This document shows positions 26,646 to 34,575 of a stretch of DNA of 36,103 nt, in pieces. The stretch lies in assembly GCA_937146805.1 (NCBI GenBank), contig CAKZRR010000058.1, positions 1 through 36,103 of the forward strand, given 5' to 3'. Source of the stretch: an uncultured Owenweeksia sp. Its GTDB lineage: Bacteria; Bacteroidota; Bacteroidia; Flavobacteriales; Schleiferiaceae. The first letter of the stretch is position 1; each line of letters begins with the position of its first letter. The translations under genes and the position numbers were made by a program. A model generated the notes under the pieces. It was not told the origin of the DNA. It was given only the letters and a program-made list of their open reading frames with translations, and ran no database searches.

Positions 26646-26903
26646 TTATTGAAGCGTGTTGGCTACCAGAACAAACAATAGGTAAAGCCCAGTCAAACCC
26701 GCAAGAGAAAAAACAATGCTTTGCCAAATGTGGGGTGGTATTCAATTTTTTCCTTTTACCTCGTTGTCCAATAAGTAAACCAATCACCAAATACGATAGC
26801 AAGAATAAATAACCACCTAAATCGCCTATTGCGGAGCCATAGAGCCGGCATGCTAGTATTGCATAGCACCGATAATACTATAGAAGACAATTCTTTTTAA
26901 CAT
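26646..26903 (-). pseudogene. Possible decayed small membrane-protein gene
   Basis: Reading the minus strand from an ATG at 26903, the first frame gives MLKRIVFYSIIGAMQY, then meets stops. A second frame continues with GDLGGYLFLLSYLVIGLLIG followed by the basic QRGKRKK. Past about 26740 the first frame resumes as IWQSIVFSLAGLTGLYLLFV and ends ANTLQ-stop at 26646. Three hydrophobic segments with a basic loop, in alternating frames, suggest a two- to three-span protein of about 85 aa broken by two compensating frameshifts. The family is unknown. Hydrophobic stretches can arise by chance in such DNA, so this remains tentative. Confidence 0.35.
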
Positions 26904-27002
26904 TATTCAAATGTACATCGATTTGTTTCAATAGCCATTTTAGTACTTTTTGCTGTTTAAATTTTGGACTGTTGTGTGACCTCTTACCTCCATTTTCATT
27001 AG

Positions 27003-27010
27003 TACATTTG
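27003..27010 (+). promoter_or_regulatory. Candidate -7 box for the PIG-L deacetylase operon
   Basis: TACATTTG matches TAnnTTTG exactly and lies 17 bp upstream of the start codon at 27028, implying a short leader. A TTG at 26972-26974 is about 28 bp upstream, longer than the usual spacing. Confidence 0.5.
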
Positions 27011-27027
27011 ACGCACAAACACGTTAC

Positions 27028-29484
27028 ATGAAAAAACTGATTTTTGGAATGCTAGGCTTGGTATGCCTTAGCGGGAGTAGCATAGCACAATCTAAAACGG
27101 CATCTGAAACATTACACGAGCTTAAAAAACTACAAAACCCTATGCGGGTGTTGTATTTGGCCGCCCACCCGGATGATGAAAACACCCGAATGATTTCGTG
27201 GTTGGCCAATGGCGTAGGTGCTAATACCGCTTATTTAAGCTTAACGCGAGGCGATGGAGGACAAAACTTAATTGGTACTGAATTGGGTGCCAAATTAGGA
27301 GTGCTTAGAACCCAAGAATTGATGCAGGCTAGAAACATTGATGGCGGCCAGCAATTTTTTACCCGTGCGGTTGATTTTGGCTACAGCAAAAATGCTGATG
27401 AGACTTTTGACAAATGGCAAGAGCAGGAAGTATTGGCGGATGTAGTTTGGGTAATCAGAAAGTTTAGACCGGATGTAATTGTTACGCGGTTTCCACCGGA
27501 TAAAAGGGCAGGACATGGACACCATACGGCTTCGGCTATGTTGGGAATTAAAGCTTTTGAATGGGCAGCGGATGCCAGCAAATACCCCGAGCAATTAAAG
27601 GAGGTAAGCGTGTGGCAAGCCGAACGTATTTACTGGAACGCCAGTGTTTGGTGGAACAAAGAGCTACCAAAATTAGCAGCGGAAGACCCTAATTATGTAG
27701 CAGTAGAAGTGGGCGGCTACAACGGTTTGATGGGCACCTCATACAACGAGTGGGCTTCTAAAAGTAGAACGCAGCACAAGAGCCAAGGTTTTGGTGTTTC
27801 GGTGGCGCGTGGCCAAAATGCCGAGTATTTAAAACATTTGGCGGGTAGCAAAGCAAAGGAAAGTCTTTTTGAAAATGTACCGCAAACTTGGGAGCGTTAT
27901 GATTTTGCTGAGGGCGATAAAATGTTGGCTCAAATTGTAAACGATTTTCAAATTATAAATCCCGCGGCCAGCGTAAAAGGACTCATAGCACTTAAAAAAG
28001 CCGCTCAAAAAATTAACAACCCAGCCGAGAAAACGTATTTCACCGAAAAGGTAAACGAGCTTATTTTGGCCTGCTTGGGTTTTCATGCCGAGCTATTGGC
28101 ACCGGGTCCTTATATTACGCACAATGCCCCTGTAGCTTTAAATTTAGAGGTGCTTTGCCGTGCGCAAGAGTTACCTGTAAAATTGCAGGCCATAGCTATT
28201 GGCGGACAAGCGCAAAGCTTGGAGGAAACCTTAAAGACCAATCAAATTTTTAAAACCGAACTGGATTATATCGTACAAGAGGAATTATCGCAACCCTATT
28301 GGTTGATCGGTGATTACCAAAATATGTTTAGCGTAAATAATTCTAGGCTATTAGGTACACCCGAAAATGAGGCAGCCGTAAAGGTGCGAATTACTTTAAC
28401 GGCTGATGGTGAGAGTTTTGAACATGTTATTCCGCTTACGTATAAATATTCGGATAGGGTAGAAGGGGAGATAATTGAGCCCGTGTATGTGATGCCTAAC
28501 TTTACGGTTACGTCCAATAAATCAAACTTGATTTTTGTGGACGATCAAGCGCAAGAATTGGAGTTAGAGGTGCGTCACTTTGCCACAGGCGAAAAAACGA
28601 TACAGCTTAGTGCAGAAGGTTGGCAGGTAACTCCTGAGAAATTATCTGTAAAGGGAGCTTCGGGCAGCAGCCAGTTGGTAACTGTAACGGTAAAGCCAAA
28701 AAAGGGAAGTGCCTTGCAAAAACTGCATTTTTCAAGTGGAGACAAGGCCTTATATGGTTTAACCGAAATAGCCTATAAGCATATTGAAAAGCGTTTGGTA
28801 TTTGAGAGCAGTGATGTGCAACTTACTCCGATCGATTTAAAAATAGTGGGTAAAAAAGTAGGTTATATTAATGGTGCGGGCGATAAAGTAGCTGCCGCTA
28901 TTGAGCAGATGGGCTATGAGGTAGATGTGCTAGATGAAGCGGCTATCCGAAATACAGACTTGAGTCAATACCAATGTATTATAGCTGGTATTAGAGCTTA
29001 TAATACCGAGAAATGGTTGCCCAATGTAAAAGAGGTTTTAATGAATTACGTAGAAGGTGGTGGTCATTATTTGGTGCAATACAATACGGCTTCGCGCGAT
29101 TTATTGAGTTTAGATATTGGCCCTTACCCTTTTAAAATAGGTAGAGATCGGGTAACAGACGAAAACTCGGAGGTAAAATTTTTAGATAAGAAACACGCGG
29201 TGTTTAATAGCCCTAATAGTTTAACTAAAGCTGATTTTGACAATTGGGTACAAGAGCGTGGTTTGTATTTTTCTACCGAATGGGATAAAAAATTTACTCC
29301 GCTATTTGGCTGGAACGATAAAGGAGAAAGCGAAAAGAAAGGTGCTTTAATTATGGCACCTTATGGCAGTGGTACTTTTAGTTATTGCGGCATTTCTTTT
29401 TTTAGAGAATTGCCAGCAGGTGTGCCGGGAGCCTATCGCTTGTTGGCCAATTTAATTAGTTACCAGCCAACTTCAAACCCCTAA
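27028..29484 (+). CDS. Exported PIG-L/LmbE-like deacetylase with C-terminal amidotransferase-like domain
   Basis: 818-aa exported protein. Signal peptide about 1-21 (ends SSIAQ). The PIG-L domain (about 38-280) has the zinc motif AHPDDEN with His47 and Asp50 and the second motif HGHH (163-166), so N-deacetylation of an amino-sugar compound is likely. A beta-rich middle (about 350-600) follows. From about residue 609, VGYINGAGDKVAAAIEQMGY and IIAGIRAYN resemble a class I glutamine-amidotransferase-like (ThuA/trimerisation) fold without an obvious catalytic cysteine. It is much longer than BshB/MshB-type cytoplasmic deacetylases. It heads an operon with a 36-aa peptide and an SSS transporter, suggesting coupled processing and uptake of a sugar-containing substrate. 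Confidence 0.87.
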   Translation: MKKLIFGMLGLVCLSGSSIAQSKTASETLHELKKLQNPMRVLYLAAHPDDENTRMISWLANGVGANTAYLSLTRGDGGQNLIGTELGAKLGVLRTQELMQARNIDGGQQFFTRAVDFGYSKNADETFDKWQEQEVLADVVWVIRKFRPDVIVTRFPPDKRAGHGHHTASAMLGIKAFEWAADASKYPEQLKEVSVWQAERIYWNASVWWNKELPKLAAEDPNYVAVEVGGYNGLMGTSYNEWASKSRTQHKSQGFGVSVARGQNAEYLKHLAGSKAKESLFENVPQTWERYDFAEGDKMLAQIVNDFQIINPAASVKGLIALKKAAQKINNPAEKTYFTEKVNELILACLGFHAELLAPGPYITHNAPVALNLEVLCRAQELPVKLQAIAIGGQAQSLEETLKTNQIFKTELDYIVQEELSQPYWLIGDYQNMFSVNNSRLLGTPENEAAVKVRITLTADGESFEHVIPLTYKYSDRVEGEIIEPVYVMPNFTVTSNKSNLIFVDDQAQELELEVRHFATGEKTIQLSAEGWQVTPEKLSVKGASGSSQLVTVTVKPKKGSALQKLHFSSGDKALYGLTEIAYKHIEKRLVFESSDVQLTPIDLKIVGKKVGYINGAGDKVAAAIEQMGYEVDVLDEAAIRNTDLSQYQCIIAGIRAYNTEKWLPNVKEVLMNYVEGGGHYLVQYNTASRDLLSLDIGPYPFKIGRDRVTDENSEVKFLDKKHAVFNSPNSLTKADFDNWVQERGLYFSTEWDKKFTPLFGWNDKGESEKKGALIMAPYGSGTFSYCGISFFRELPAGVPGAYRLLANLISYQPTSNP

Positions 29485-29489
29485 TAGGT

Positions 29490-29600
29490 ATGGCCAACAA
29501 AAAGTATTTTAAAACCTGGAACCCTCTGTATAGCCTAGTGTTGGCCTTTTTGCTGCTGCAAATTGTAGTGTATTATTTAATAACCAACGCATTTAGCTAA
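29490..29600 (+). CDS. 36-aa single-span membrane peptide between deacetylase and symporter
   Basis: A short gene, ATG at 29490 to TAA at 29598-29600. It starts five bases after the deacetylase stop, and its TAA shares one base with the ATG of the symporter (TAATG). The product is basic at the start (MANKKYFKTWNP), followed by one hydrophobic helix (SLVLAFLLLQIVVYYLI) and a short polar tail. The tight spacing, the one-base overlap and the membrane-peptide composition support a real coding gene. Small partner proteins are known next to some SSS transporters (YhdT with PanF, YjcH with ActP), so a transporter accessory role is the best guess. Confidence 0.75.
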   Translation: MANKKYFKTWNPLYSLVLAFLLLQIVVYYLITNAFS

Positions 29601-31330
29601 TGGCTCCTTTAGATTGGATTGTACTTTTTGGAACGCTGTTTATAATAGTAGGATACGGCACTTGGAAAACACGTAAAAATCAGACCTTAGATGGTTATTT
29701 GCGGGGTGGTAACGAAATGAAATGGTTTACCATTGGTCTTTCGGTAATGGCCACCCAAGCCAGCGCCATTACCTTTTTAAGCGCCCCTGGTTTGGGCTAT
29801 GAGTCGGGCTTGCGTTTTGTGCAGTTTTACTTTGGTTTGCCTTTGGCCTTAATCCTTATTTCGGCCTTTATTATACCCATTTACTATAAACTAAAAGTAT
29901 ATACGGCTTACGAATATCTAGAGCGTAGGTTTGATCTAAAAACTAGATTGCTAGCGGCTTTCCTGTTTTTGGTGCAACGCGGTTTAGCGGCTGGACTTAC
30001 TATTTATGCACCAGCTATTATACTCTCTACCCTTTTGGGTTGGGATTTAAATCTCACCAACATATTTGTAGGCACCCTGGTAATTATTTACACCGTAAGT
30101 GGAGGAACCAAAGCAGTGAGCCTTACCCAAAAATGGCAAATGGCCGTAATATTAATGGGCATGGGTTTGGCTTTTGCTATTTTACTGTATAAAATTGGTG
30201 GTTTTACCGAAATAAGCTCAGCTTTTCAGTTGGCGGGTTCGGTAGGTAGGTTAGAGGTGCTCGATTTTGATTTTGACCTCAATGAGCGTTACACCGTATG
30301 GTCCGGTTTAACCGGGGGGCTCTTTTTAGCGCTCTCGTATTTTGGCACCGACCAAAGCCAAGTGCAACGTTATTTAAGCGGTAAAAACATTAAAGAAAGT
30401 AGGCTAGGACTTATGTTTAATGCGGTGCTTAAAATACCCATGCAGTTTTTTATACTACTTACGGGTGTGCTTGTTTTTGTTTTTTACTTGTATGTAAAAC
30501 CGCCCATATTTTTTAATCAAACGGCCTTGGCGGGATTAGAAAACACCGAAGCCCAAGCAGAGCTACAATCTTTAGAAACCAAGTTTGATGCTAATTTTGA
30601 GGAGTTACAAACCAACCGCGATGCCTTTGTGGAGGCTTTGGAAGGAACCGATGAGGCGGCCATTACCCAATCTAAAAATAAGTTTAAACACAGCGTAGCT
30701 CAGGAGCAGGAAATAAGGGGAGAGGTAAAAGAATTGCTGCTGGCCAATAACCCCGATTTTAAGGTAAAAGATACCAACTATGTGTTTTTAACTTTTGTGA
30801 TGGACTATCTGCCCATTGGCGTGGTGGGTTTAATCATAGCGCTTATTTTCTCGGCAGCTATGTCTTCTACAGCTGGTGAGCTCAATGCCTTGGCTACCAC
30901 CACTTCGGTAGATTTTTACAAGCGCTTGGGTGCCCCCCAAATGACCGATAAGCAACAATTGTGGGTGTCTAAATTGTTAACCGTGCTTTGGGGAGTAATG
31001 GCCATTGGTTTTGCGCTAAGTGCCCGCTTGTTCGATAATCTTATTGAAATGGTAAACTTGCTAGGCTCCTTATTTTACGGCAGTATTTTAGGAATTTTTT
31101 TAGTAGCCTTTTTTATAAAATGGATACACTCTAATGCTGTTTTTTGGGCAGCCGTAATTGCTCAACTAATGGTACTAGGCTTGCATTTTGGAAGGGTGTA
31201 CGATGTTGCCTTTTTGCCCAGCTTTGATATTGAGTACTTATGGTACAACGTAATAGGTTGTGGCTTGGTAGTAGCCTTTGCTTTACTTTTTCACTTTACG
31301 CTGCCTAGGGGTAAGAAAGAACAGAGTTAG
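29600..31330 (+). CDS. Sodium:solute symporter (SSS family) with extended loop
   Basis: 576-aa inner-membrane sodium-coupled transporter. The N-terminal broken helix region (FTIGLSVMATQASAITFLSAPG) and the conserved sodium-site helix (LIIALIFSAAMSSTAGELNALATTTSVDFYK) identify the family. Between the middle spans there is a hydrophilic, charged insertion at about residues 300-395, predicted helical, absent from the shorter SSS protein at 20904. The substrate is unknown but probably linked to the product of the upstream exported deacetylase, with which it shares an operon through the 36-aa peptide gene. Confidence 0.92.
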   Translation: MAPLDWIVLFGTLFIIVGYGTWKTRKNQTLDGYLRGGNEMKWFTIGLSVMATQASAITFLSAPGLGYESGLRFVQFYFGLPLALILISAFIIPIYYKLKVYTAYEYLERRFDLKTRLLAAFLFLVQRGLAAGLTIYAPAIILSTLLGWDLNLTNIFVGTLVIIYTVSGGTKAVSLTQKWQMAVILMGMGLAFAILLYKIGGFTEISSAFQLAGSVGRLEVLDFDFDLNERYTVWSGLTGGLFLALSYFGTDQSQVQRYLSGKNIKESRLGLMFNAVLKIPMQFFILLTGVLVFVFYLYVKPPIFFNQTALAGLENTEAQAELQSLETKFDANFEELQTNRDAFVEALEGTDEAAITQSKNKFKHSVAQEQEIRGEVKELLLANNPDFKVKDTNYVFLTFVMDYLPIGVVGLIIALIFSAAMSSTAGELNALATTTSVDFYKRLGAPQMTDKQQLWVSKLLTVLWGVMAIGFALSARLFDNLIEMVNLLGSLFYGSILGIFLVAFFIKWIHSNAVFWAAVIAQLMVLGLHFGRVYDVAFLPSFDIEYLWYNVIGCGLVVAFALLFHFTLPRGKKEQS

Positions 31331-31335
31331 GTTAA

Positions 31336-31394
31336 ACCTGGACTCTATTCCAATTTGGCTTAGCCATCGCTCTAAATTGGATTTTCAACCAGGT
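31336..31394. repeat. Nested inverted repeat after the symporter gene
   Basis: ACCTGG (31336-31341) pairs with CCAGGT (31389-31394), and inside it CCAATTT (31350-31356) pairs with AAATTGG (31374-31380). The two eight-base internal spacers are symmetric in length but unpaired, and no T run follows. It may be a weak stop signal or a leader structure of the next gene. It also marks the border between the operon and the accessory right end. Confidence 0.35.
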
Positions 31395-31438
31395 GATAGA
31401 AATCATAAACTGACGCCAAGAAGAGTACGTTAATAATT

Positions 31439-32497
31439 ATGAAAAAATTAATTTTTATTGCTTTTCAGGTTCATTTGTCTTTATGCACTTTTGGTCAAGA
31501 TATTTCTATGGTGCTTGACTCTAATGTAGAAATATACTGTGTAGGAAATGTGCATTTTGACGGAATCCATTACCGAAAGAATAAAGCCTACTTATATGAA
31601 GTGGCAAAAAATGAGAAGCGCGAAGCTTATCTGTATGAAATGCTGATATCGAAAGGCGGGGTTGGTTCAATACTTTTAGAGTACCCGGTTCATGACGAGT
31701 TATATCTAAATTATATTTATAACGCAAGTCTGGATAGTGCTATTAACCTAATTGATACCATAAACTTTCCATCAGCTTACTATGCAGATTTGCGCTTACG
31801 GAGGATAGTTAATGATAACCCGCATTTGAAAATTGTGTGTGTGGATATTGCTGAAGAAGAAAATCGTGTTGACTTTATGAGTTCACTTTTATATGCTACT
31901 CTTTCACAGTACAAGCCTTTAAAAGATTACTTTCTTTTTCCTGAGTACCAAGATGGCGATACCTATGTTTCAATTTGGGAGGAATATAGGTGGATAGTGG
32001 ATAGTTTGGCAATAGAAGGATATGATGAAGAGTATATTAATCTTTTGAACGATGCTTTAGAGGTAAGGTTTTTTGAATCATGTAAAAAGAAGAGAGTTAG
32101 ATTGTTGGTAGAAGAATTTAAGCTGTTTTATTCAGTTAAGCATCCAGACTTAGCCACCCCTTTTATTTTACGAATGTGTAATTCTTATATCAGCAAAAGA
32201 ACGAGTCATCAAAAATTAGAACGTGAACGGTTTATATTTAAGGAGGTTACAGAGGCTGTTACTGCTAGTGATTCGGTACCAGTTTTGTTGCAAATGGGCA
32301 AATGGCATTTTCAGGCTAATACAGAAAACAATCTCAGGTACTTTTTTGAGAAAACGGCTCTTAATTGCACGTATCTTAAATTGTATCAATCATTGTTTAG
32401 TTTTTGGTATTCAAAGTCCGAAAATGAACTAGCTATTAAAGCGGAGAGGGAAGAGGTAGTGGAAGTAGATAGAAATGATTATTTGATTTTTGAGTAG
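31439..32497 (+). CDS. Exported protein, possibly erythromycin-esterase/ChaN-like (TraB-Tiki) fold
   Basis: 352-aa protein with a signal peptide (about 1-20, ends TFGQ). The order CVGNVHFDG (36-42), SILLEYP with Glu81, KIVCVDI and later LLQMGKWHF recalls the GExxH, inner Glu and late His motifs of the EreA/ChaN/TraB-like hydrolase superfamily. However, the first-motif Glu is Asn37 here, so the site may be altered. This is pattern resemblance only. The gene stands alone with a 108-bp upstream gap. It may be cargo of the variable region ending in RHS remains. Confidence 0.5.
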   Translation: MKKLIFIAFQVHLSLCTFGQDISMVLDSNVEIYCVGNVHFDGIHYRKNKAYLYEVAKNEKREAYLYEMLISKGGVGSILLEYPVHDELYLNYIYNASLDSAINLIDTINFPSAYYADLRLRRIVNDNPHLKIVCVDIAEEENRVDFMSSLLYATLSQYKPLKDYFLFPEYQDGDTYVSIWEEYRWIVDSLAIEGYDEEYINLLNDALEVRFFESCKKKRVRLLVEEFKLFYSVKHPDLATPFILRMCNSYISKRTSHQKLERERFIFKEVTEAVTASDSVPVLLQMGKWHFQANTENNLRYFFEKTALNCTYLKLYQSLFSFWYSKSENELAIKAEREEVVEVDRNDYLIFE

Positions 32498-32638
32498 CTT
32501 AAGTCGTTAAATGAGAGAGTAAGAGTAGGGTGAAGGTATAGTAGGCAAGAAAGAGAATTGATCAATAATACCCCATTAGAAAGTTGGACTATCTTAGTCC
32601 TTTGGAAAAACGAAAAGCTCCATGTACTTTACACAGCA

Positions 32639-33154
32639 ATGAAAAAGGTTAAACGGGTATATTTTTTAATTGGGATGTTGGCAACGTTGGCTTCATGTAA
32701 AGAGCCTACTTATATACCAAGGGCCAATAAAGGTGAGCTTGTTAAAGATTCATTTTACTTTTACAGAGATACCTTAAATTTTCATCATGTTCCACTTCCT
32801 GATTATATTGTAAATAGCGTTGATACGATCATTCAAAACCATCCACTTGAAGTAAATTACTATTGGAGTATTACACTCACAAAGGAAAAAGGCAGATTAA
32901 CATATGAGATTATGCCTTTTTATTGTGAGATGTTTATGCTTTATTTAGATGATTCCCATGAACCTTATAAAGCCAGTGTCGTAAATAGCCAAAAGGTTTT
33001 TATTTATGACGAGAAGGATTTACTGCCGATTGATTCGGAACTACCTTATATAAGGATCCATAACCCGGGGAAAATGACCGAATTTTATAAAACATCTAGG
33101 CCTTCATGGATATTTCAAAAAGATAGGAAAGGTGTTGTGTCCTATGTTGATTAG
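32639..33154 (+). CDS. Predicted lipoprotein of unknown function
   Basis: 171-aa product starting MKKVKRVYFLIGMLATLASCKEP, a good Bacteroidota lipoprotein signal with lipobox LASC (Cys20). The frame is open further upstream to a TTG at 32558, but that would bury the signal peptide 27 residues in, so the ATG at 32639 is preferred. The mature part has no recognised domain; it is rich in Tyr and charged residues. No family could be named. Periplasmic immunity proteins of conflict systems often look like this, but no toxin gene is adjacent. Confidence 0.75.
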   Translation: MKKVKRVYFLIGMLATLASCKEPTYIPRANKGELVKDSFYFYRDTLNFHHVPLPDYIVNSVDTIIQNHPLEVNYYWSITLTKEKGRLTYEIMPFYCEMFMLYLDDSHEPYKASVVNSQKVFIYDEKDLLPIDSELPYIRIHNPGKMTEFYKTSRPSWIFQKDRKGVVSYVD

Positions 33155-33211
33155 GCTTTGTATCACACCTTATATTGGCAATAATCCGACAGAAATAGCA
33201 GTCATATCGAA

Positions 33212-33763
33212 ATGATAAAAATAATTGTAACCACCACTTTGGGTCTGTTATTATTAATGAATAATGATGCGTTGTTCGAAAATAATTGTAGCGGTTTTAA
33301 TTCTAGCTCATGGTATGATTATCAGTGTTTAGCAATCTCTAGTGCGCAAACAGCTGATAAAGAATTTTTAAATGACAGCCTTAATTTTACGGTTGTAAAG
33401 ACGGTTGAATTGGACGACACCTTGCAATTTGCCGTGGCTTTTATGAAAAAGGAGTTTTTAACGCATCTGTTGCTTGGGCTAGAGGAAGATAGCATGTTAG
33501 GTTTTTCCTCTTACGATACATTTGAGGTTTTAATTATAGGAGAGCCAAATAGTAAAAAAAATTACAAAAAAATTAATGAGATAAGTCAATTGACGGATTA
33601 CATTAAAGCCAAGCAGGTAATGAGTACGCCTCCCAAAGATTCAGTTGTTTCATATCGGATTTGGGAGGTTGTAGCCTTGCATCAAACAGTTTTTATTCAT
33701 GATATTTATAGAGGTAAGCTTGTGGGTAAGTATGCTGTAGGAAACACAACTATTTTTAGATAG
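33212..33763 (+). CDS. Small exported protein of unknown function
   Basis: 183-aa product with an N-terminal hydrophobic segment (IIVTTTLGLLLLM, residues 4-16) likely to be a signal peptide. The mature protein has two early cysteines (about residues 26 and 39) that could form a disulfide. No domain was recognised. It follows the lipoprotein gene by 57 bp on the same strand and may share its transcript. Its AT-rich composition is like that of its neighbours in this right-hand accessory stretch. Confidence 0.65.
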   Translation: MIKIIVTTTLGLLLLMNNDALFENNCSGFNSSSWYDYQCLAISSAQTADKEFLNDSLNFTVVKTVELDDTLQFAVAFMKKEFLTHLLLGLEEDSMLGFSSYDTFEVLIIGEPNSKKNYKKINEISQLTDYIKAKQVMSTPPKDSVVSYRIWEVVALHQTVFIHDIYRGKLVGKYAVGNTTIFR

Positions 33764-33853
33764 AACTAAATAATAGGCGCTTAATTAGGGAGTTTATGCT
33801 TGAGTAGGTTTAAACTTCAAATTACCATTTTTAATGGCAGCGTTAAGCTATAC

Positions 33854-34357
33854 TTACTTTTTAGATTTAGGCTTAACAGTTCTAAATATTTGTTTTTGCT
33901 GCATAGACTGAAATTGCCTTTGTTGAATTAATTGTTGACTTTCCAATCCATTAATTTTAGTTTGCTTTTCTTCTATTTTTGCCATAGGTGTGGCCAGCAC
34001 CACTTTGGATATTTCCTCAATCAGTTCGCTTGGAGCATTGCTTGGTCGCCTTTGGTAGGATAAAATATTCGATTGCAGATTTTTTAGTTCCTCCTCTCTT
34101 TTTTCAATAAGCAGTTTTAAATCAGCTAGTTCTTTTTCCTTTAAATTAAATAGCGAATCTTGAACTATGAAGTTAGATTTCTCTAGAGAGACTAAAGACT
34201 CCTGGTGCTCTAGTTTGGTTGACTTATACTCTAAATCCTTGTATTTAATGCTTACATCGTTGGCAATATAGCTTACATAACCTATGGCAAAGGTTGCCAT
34301 TATTAAACATAAACTTAAGGCATACCAAAATATTTTAGGAACTCCATCAAAACTCAT
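33854..34357 (-). CDS. Membrane-anchored coiled-coil protein of unknown function
   Basis: 167-aa protein with one membrane span near the N-terminus (about 9-31, WYALSLCLIMATFAIGYVSY). It is followed by a long charged heptad-rich stretch (about 38-105) predicted to form a coiled coil, a short break with RRPSNAPSE, a second helical Gln-rich part (about 130-158) and a basic tail. The topology suggests an inner-membrane scaffold-like protein. No family was recognised. It is the only minus-strand gene in the right-hand accessory region and converges on the gene ending at 33763. Confidence 0.65.
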   Translation of the reverse strand: MSFDGVPKIFWYALSLCLIMATFAIGYVSYIANDVSIKYKDLEYKSTKLEHQESLVSLEKSNFIVQDSLFNLKEKELADLKLLIEKREEELKNLQSNILSYQRRPSNAPSELIEEISKVVLATPMAKIEEKQTKINGLESQQLIQQRQFQSMQQKQIFRTVKPKSKK

Positions 34358-34398
34358 AAATGCAAGGTTTTAGTTAAGGTTTATTGAATTGTTTTTGG

Positions 34399-34422
34399 CA
34401 AACCTCAAATGTGTAAGGTTTG
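34399..34422. promoter_or_regulatory. Inverted repeat upstream of the coiled-coil gene
   Basis: CAAACCT (34399-34405) and AGGTTTG (34416-34422) form a perfect 7-bp inverted repeat separated by 10 bases. It lies about 42 bp upstream of the start of the minus-strand gene at 34357. The geometry fits a dimeric repressor site or a small hairpin in the leader. The rest of 34358-34575 shows only stop-filled AT-rich sequence. Confidence 0.3.
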
Positions 34423-34575
34423 AAAGGCTTCAAGATACAATTAATTAAGAAACAGAGGTGTGGCGGAGTTAGCTTTTGAGCCATTGTAGCTTGATAATTT
34501 AACGGTTAACAAAAGTTAAAAACCAGGCTTACCGAATCACTTTATTTTTAAAAAAAAATACTGCTTTAATGCCTT

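Larger units (their letters stand above)
26498..27027. other. 530-bp intergenic region
   Basis: This gap separates divergent genes (S8 protease and PIG-L deacetylase). It should hold both promoters. A TAnnTTTG box lies near the right end (27003-27010); on the left, minus-strand TACCTTGG at 26526-26533 is a one-mismatch version. The middle (26646-26903) carries the possible decayed membrane-protein gene described separately. Overlapping open frames on both strands here are otherwise unconvincing. Confidence 0.6.

Noticed and set aside
26627-26812. 61-aa plus-strand open frame in the gap between the protease and deacetylase genes
   Set aside because: The composition shows no domain or signal, and the opposite strand gives a more coherent membrane-protein pattern.
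27829-28086. 85-aa minus-strand open frame in the deacetylase gene
   Set aside because: Antisense shadow of a strong coding gene, with no promoter or domain.
31336-31394. Nested inverted repeat as a strong terminator or mobile-element end
   Set aside because: There is no T run, the internal spacers do not pair, and no flanking target duplication was seen, so only a weak repeat is reported.
32558-32638. Longer start (TTG) for the lipoprotein gene
   Set aside because: It would place a classic lipoprotein signal peptide 27 residues inside the protein; the ATG at 32639 fits better.
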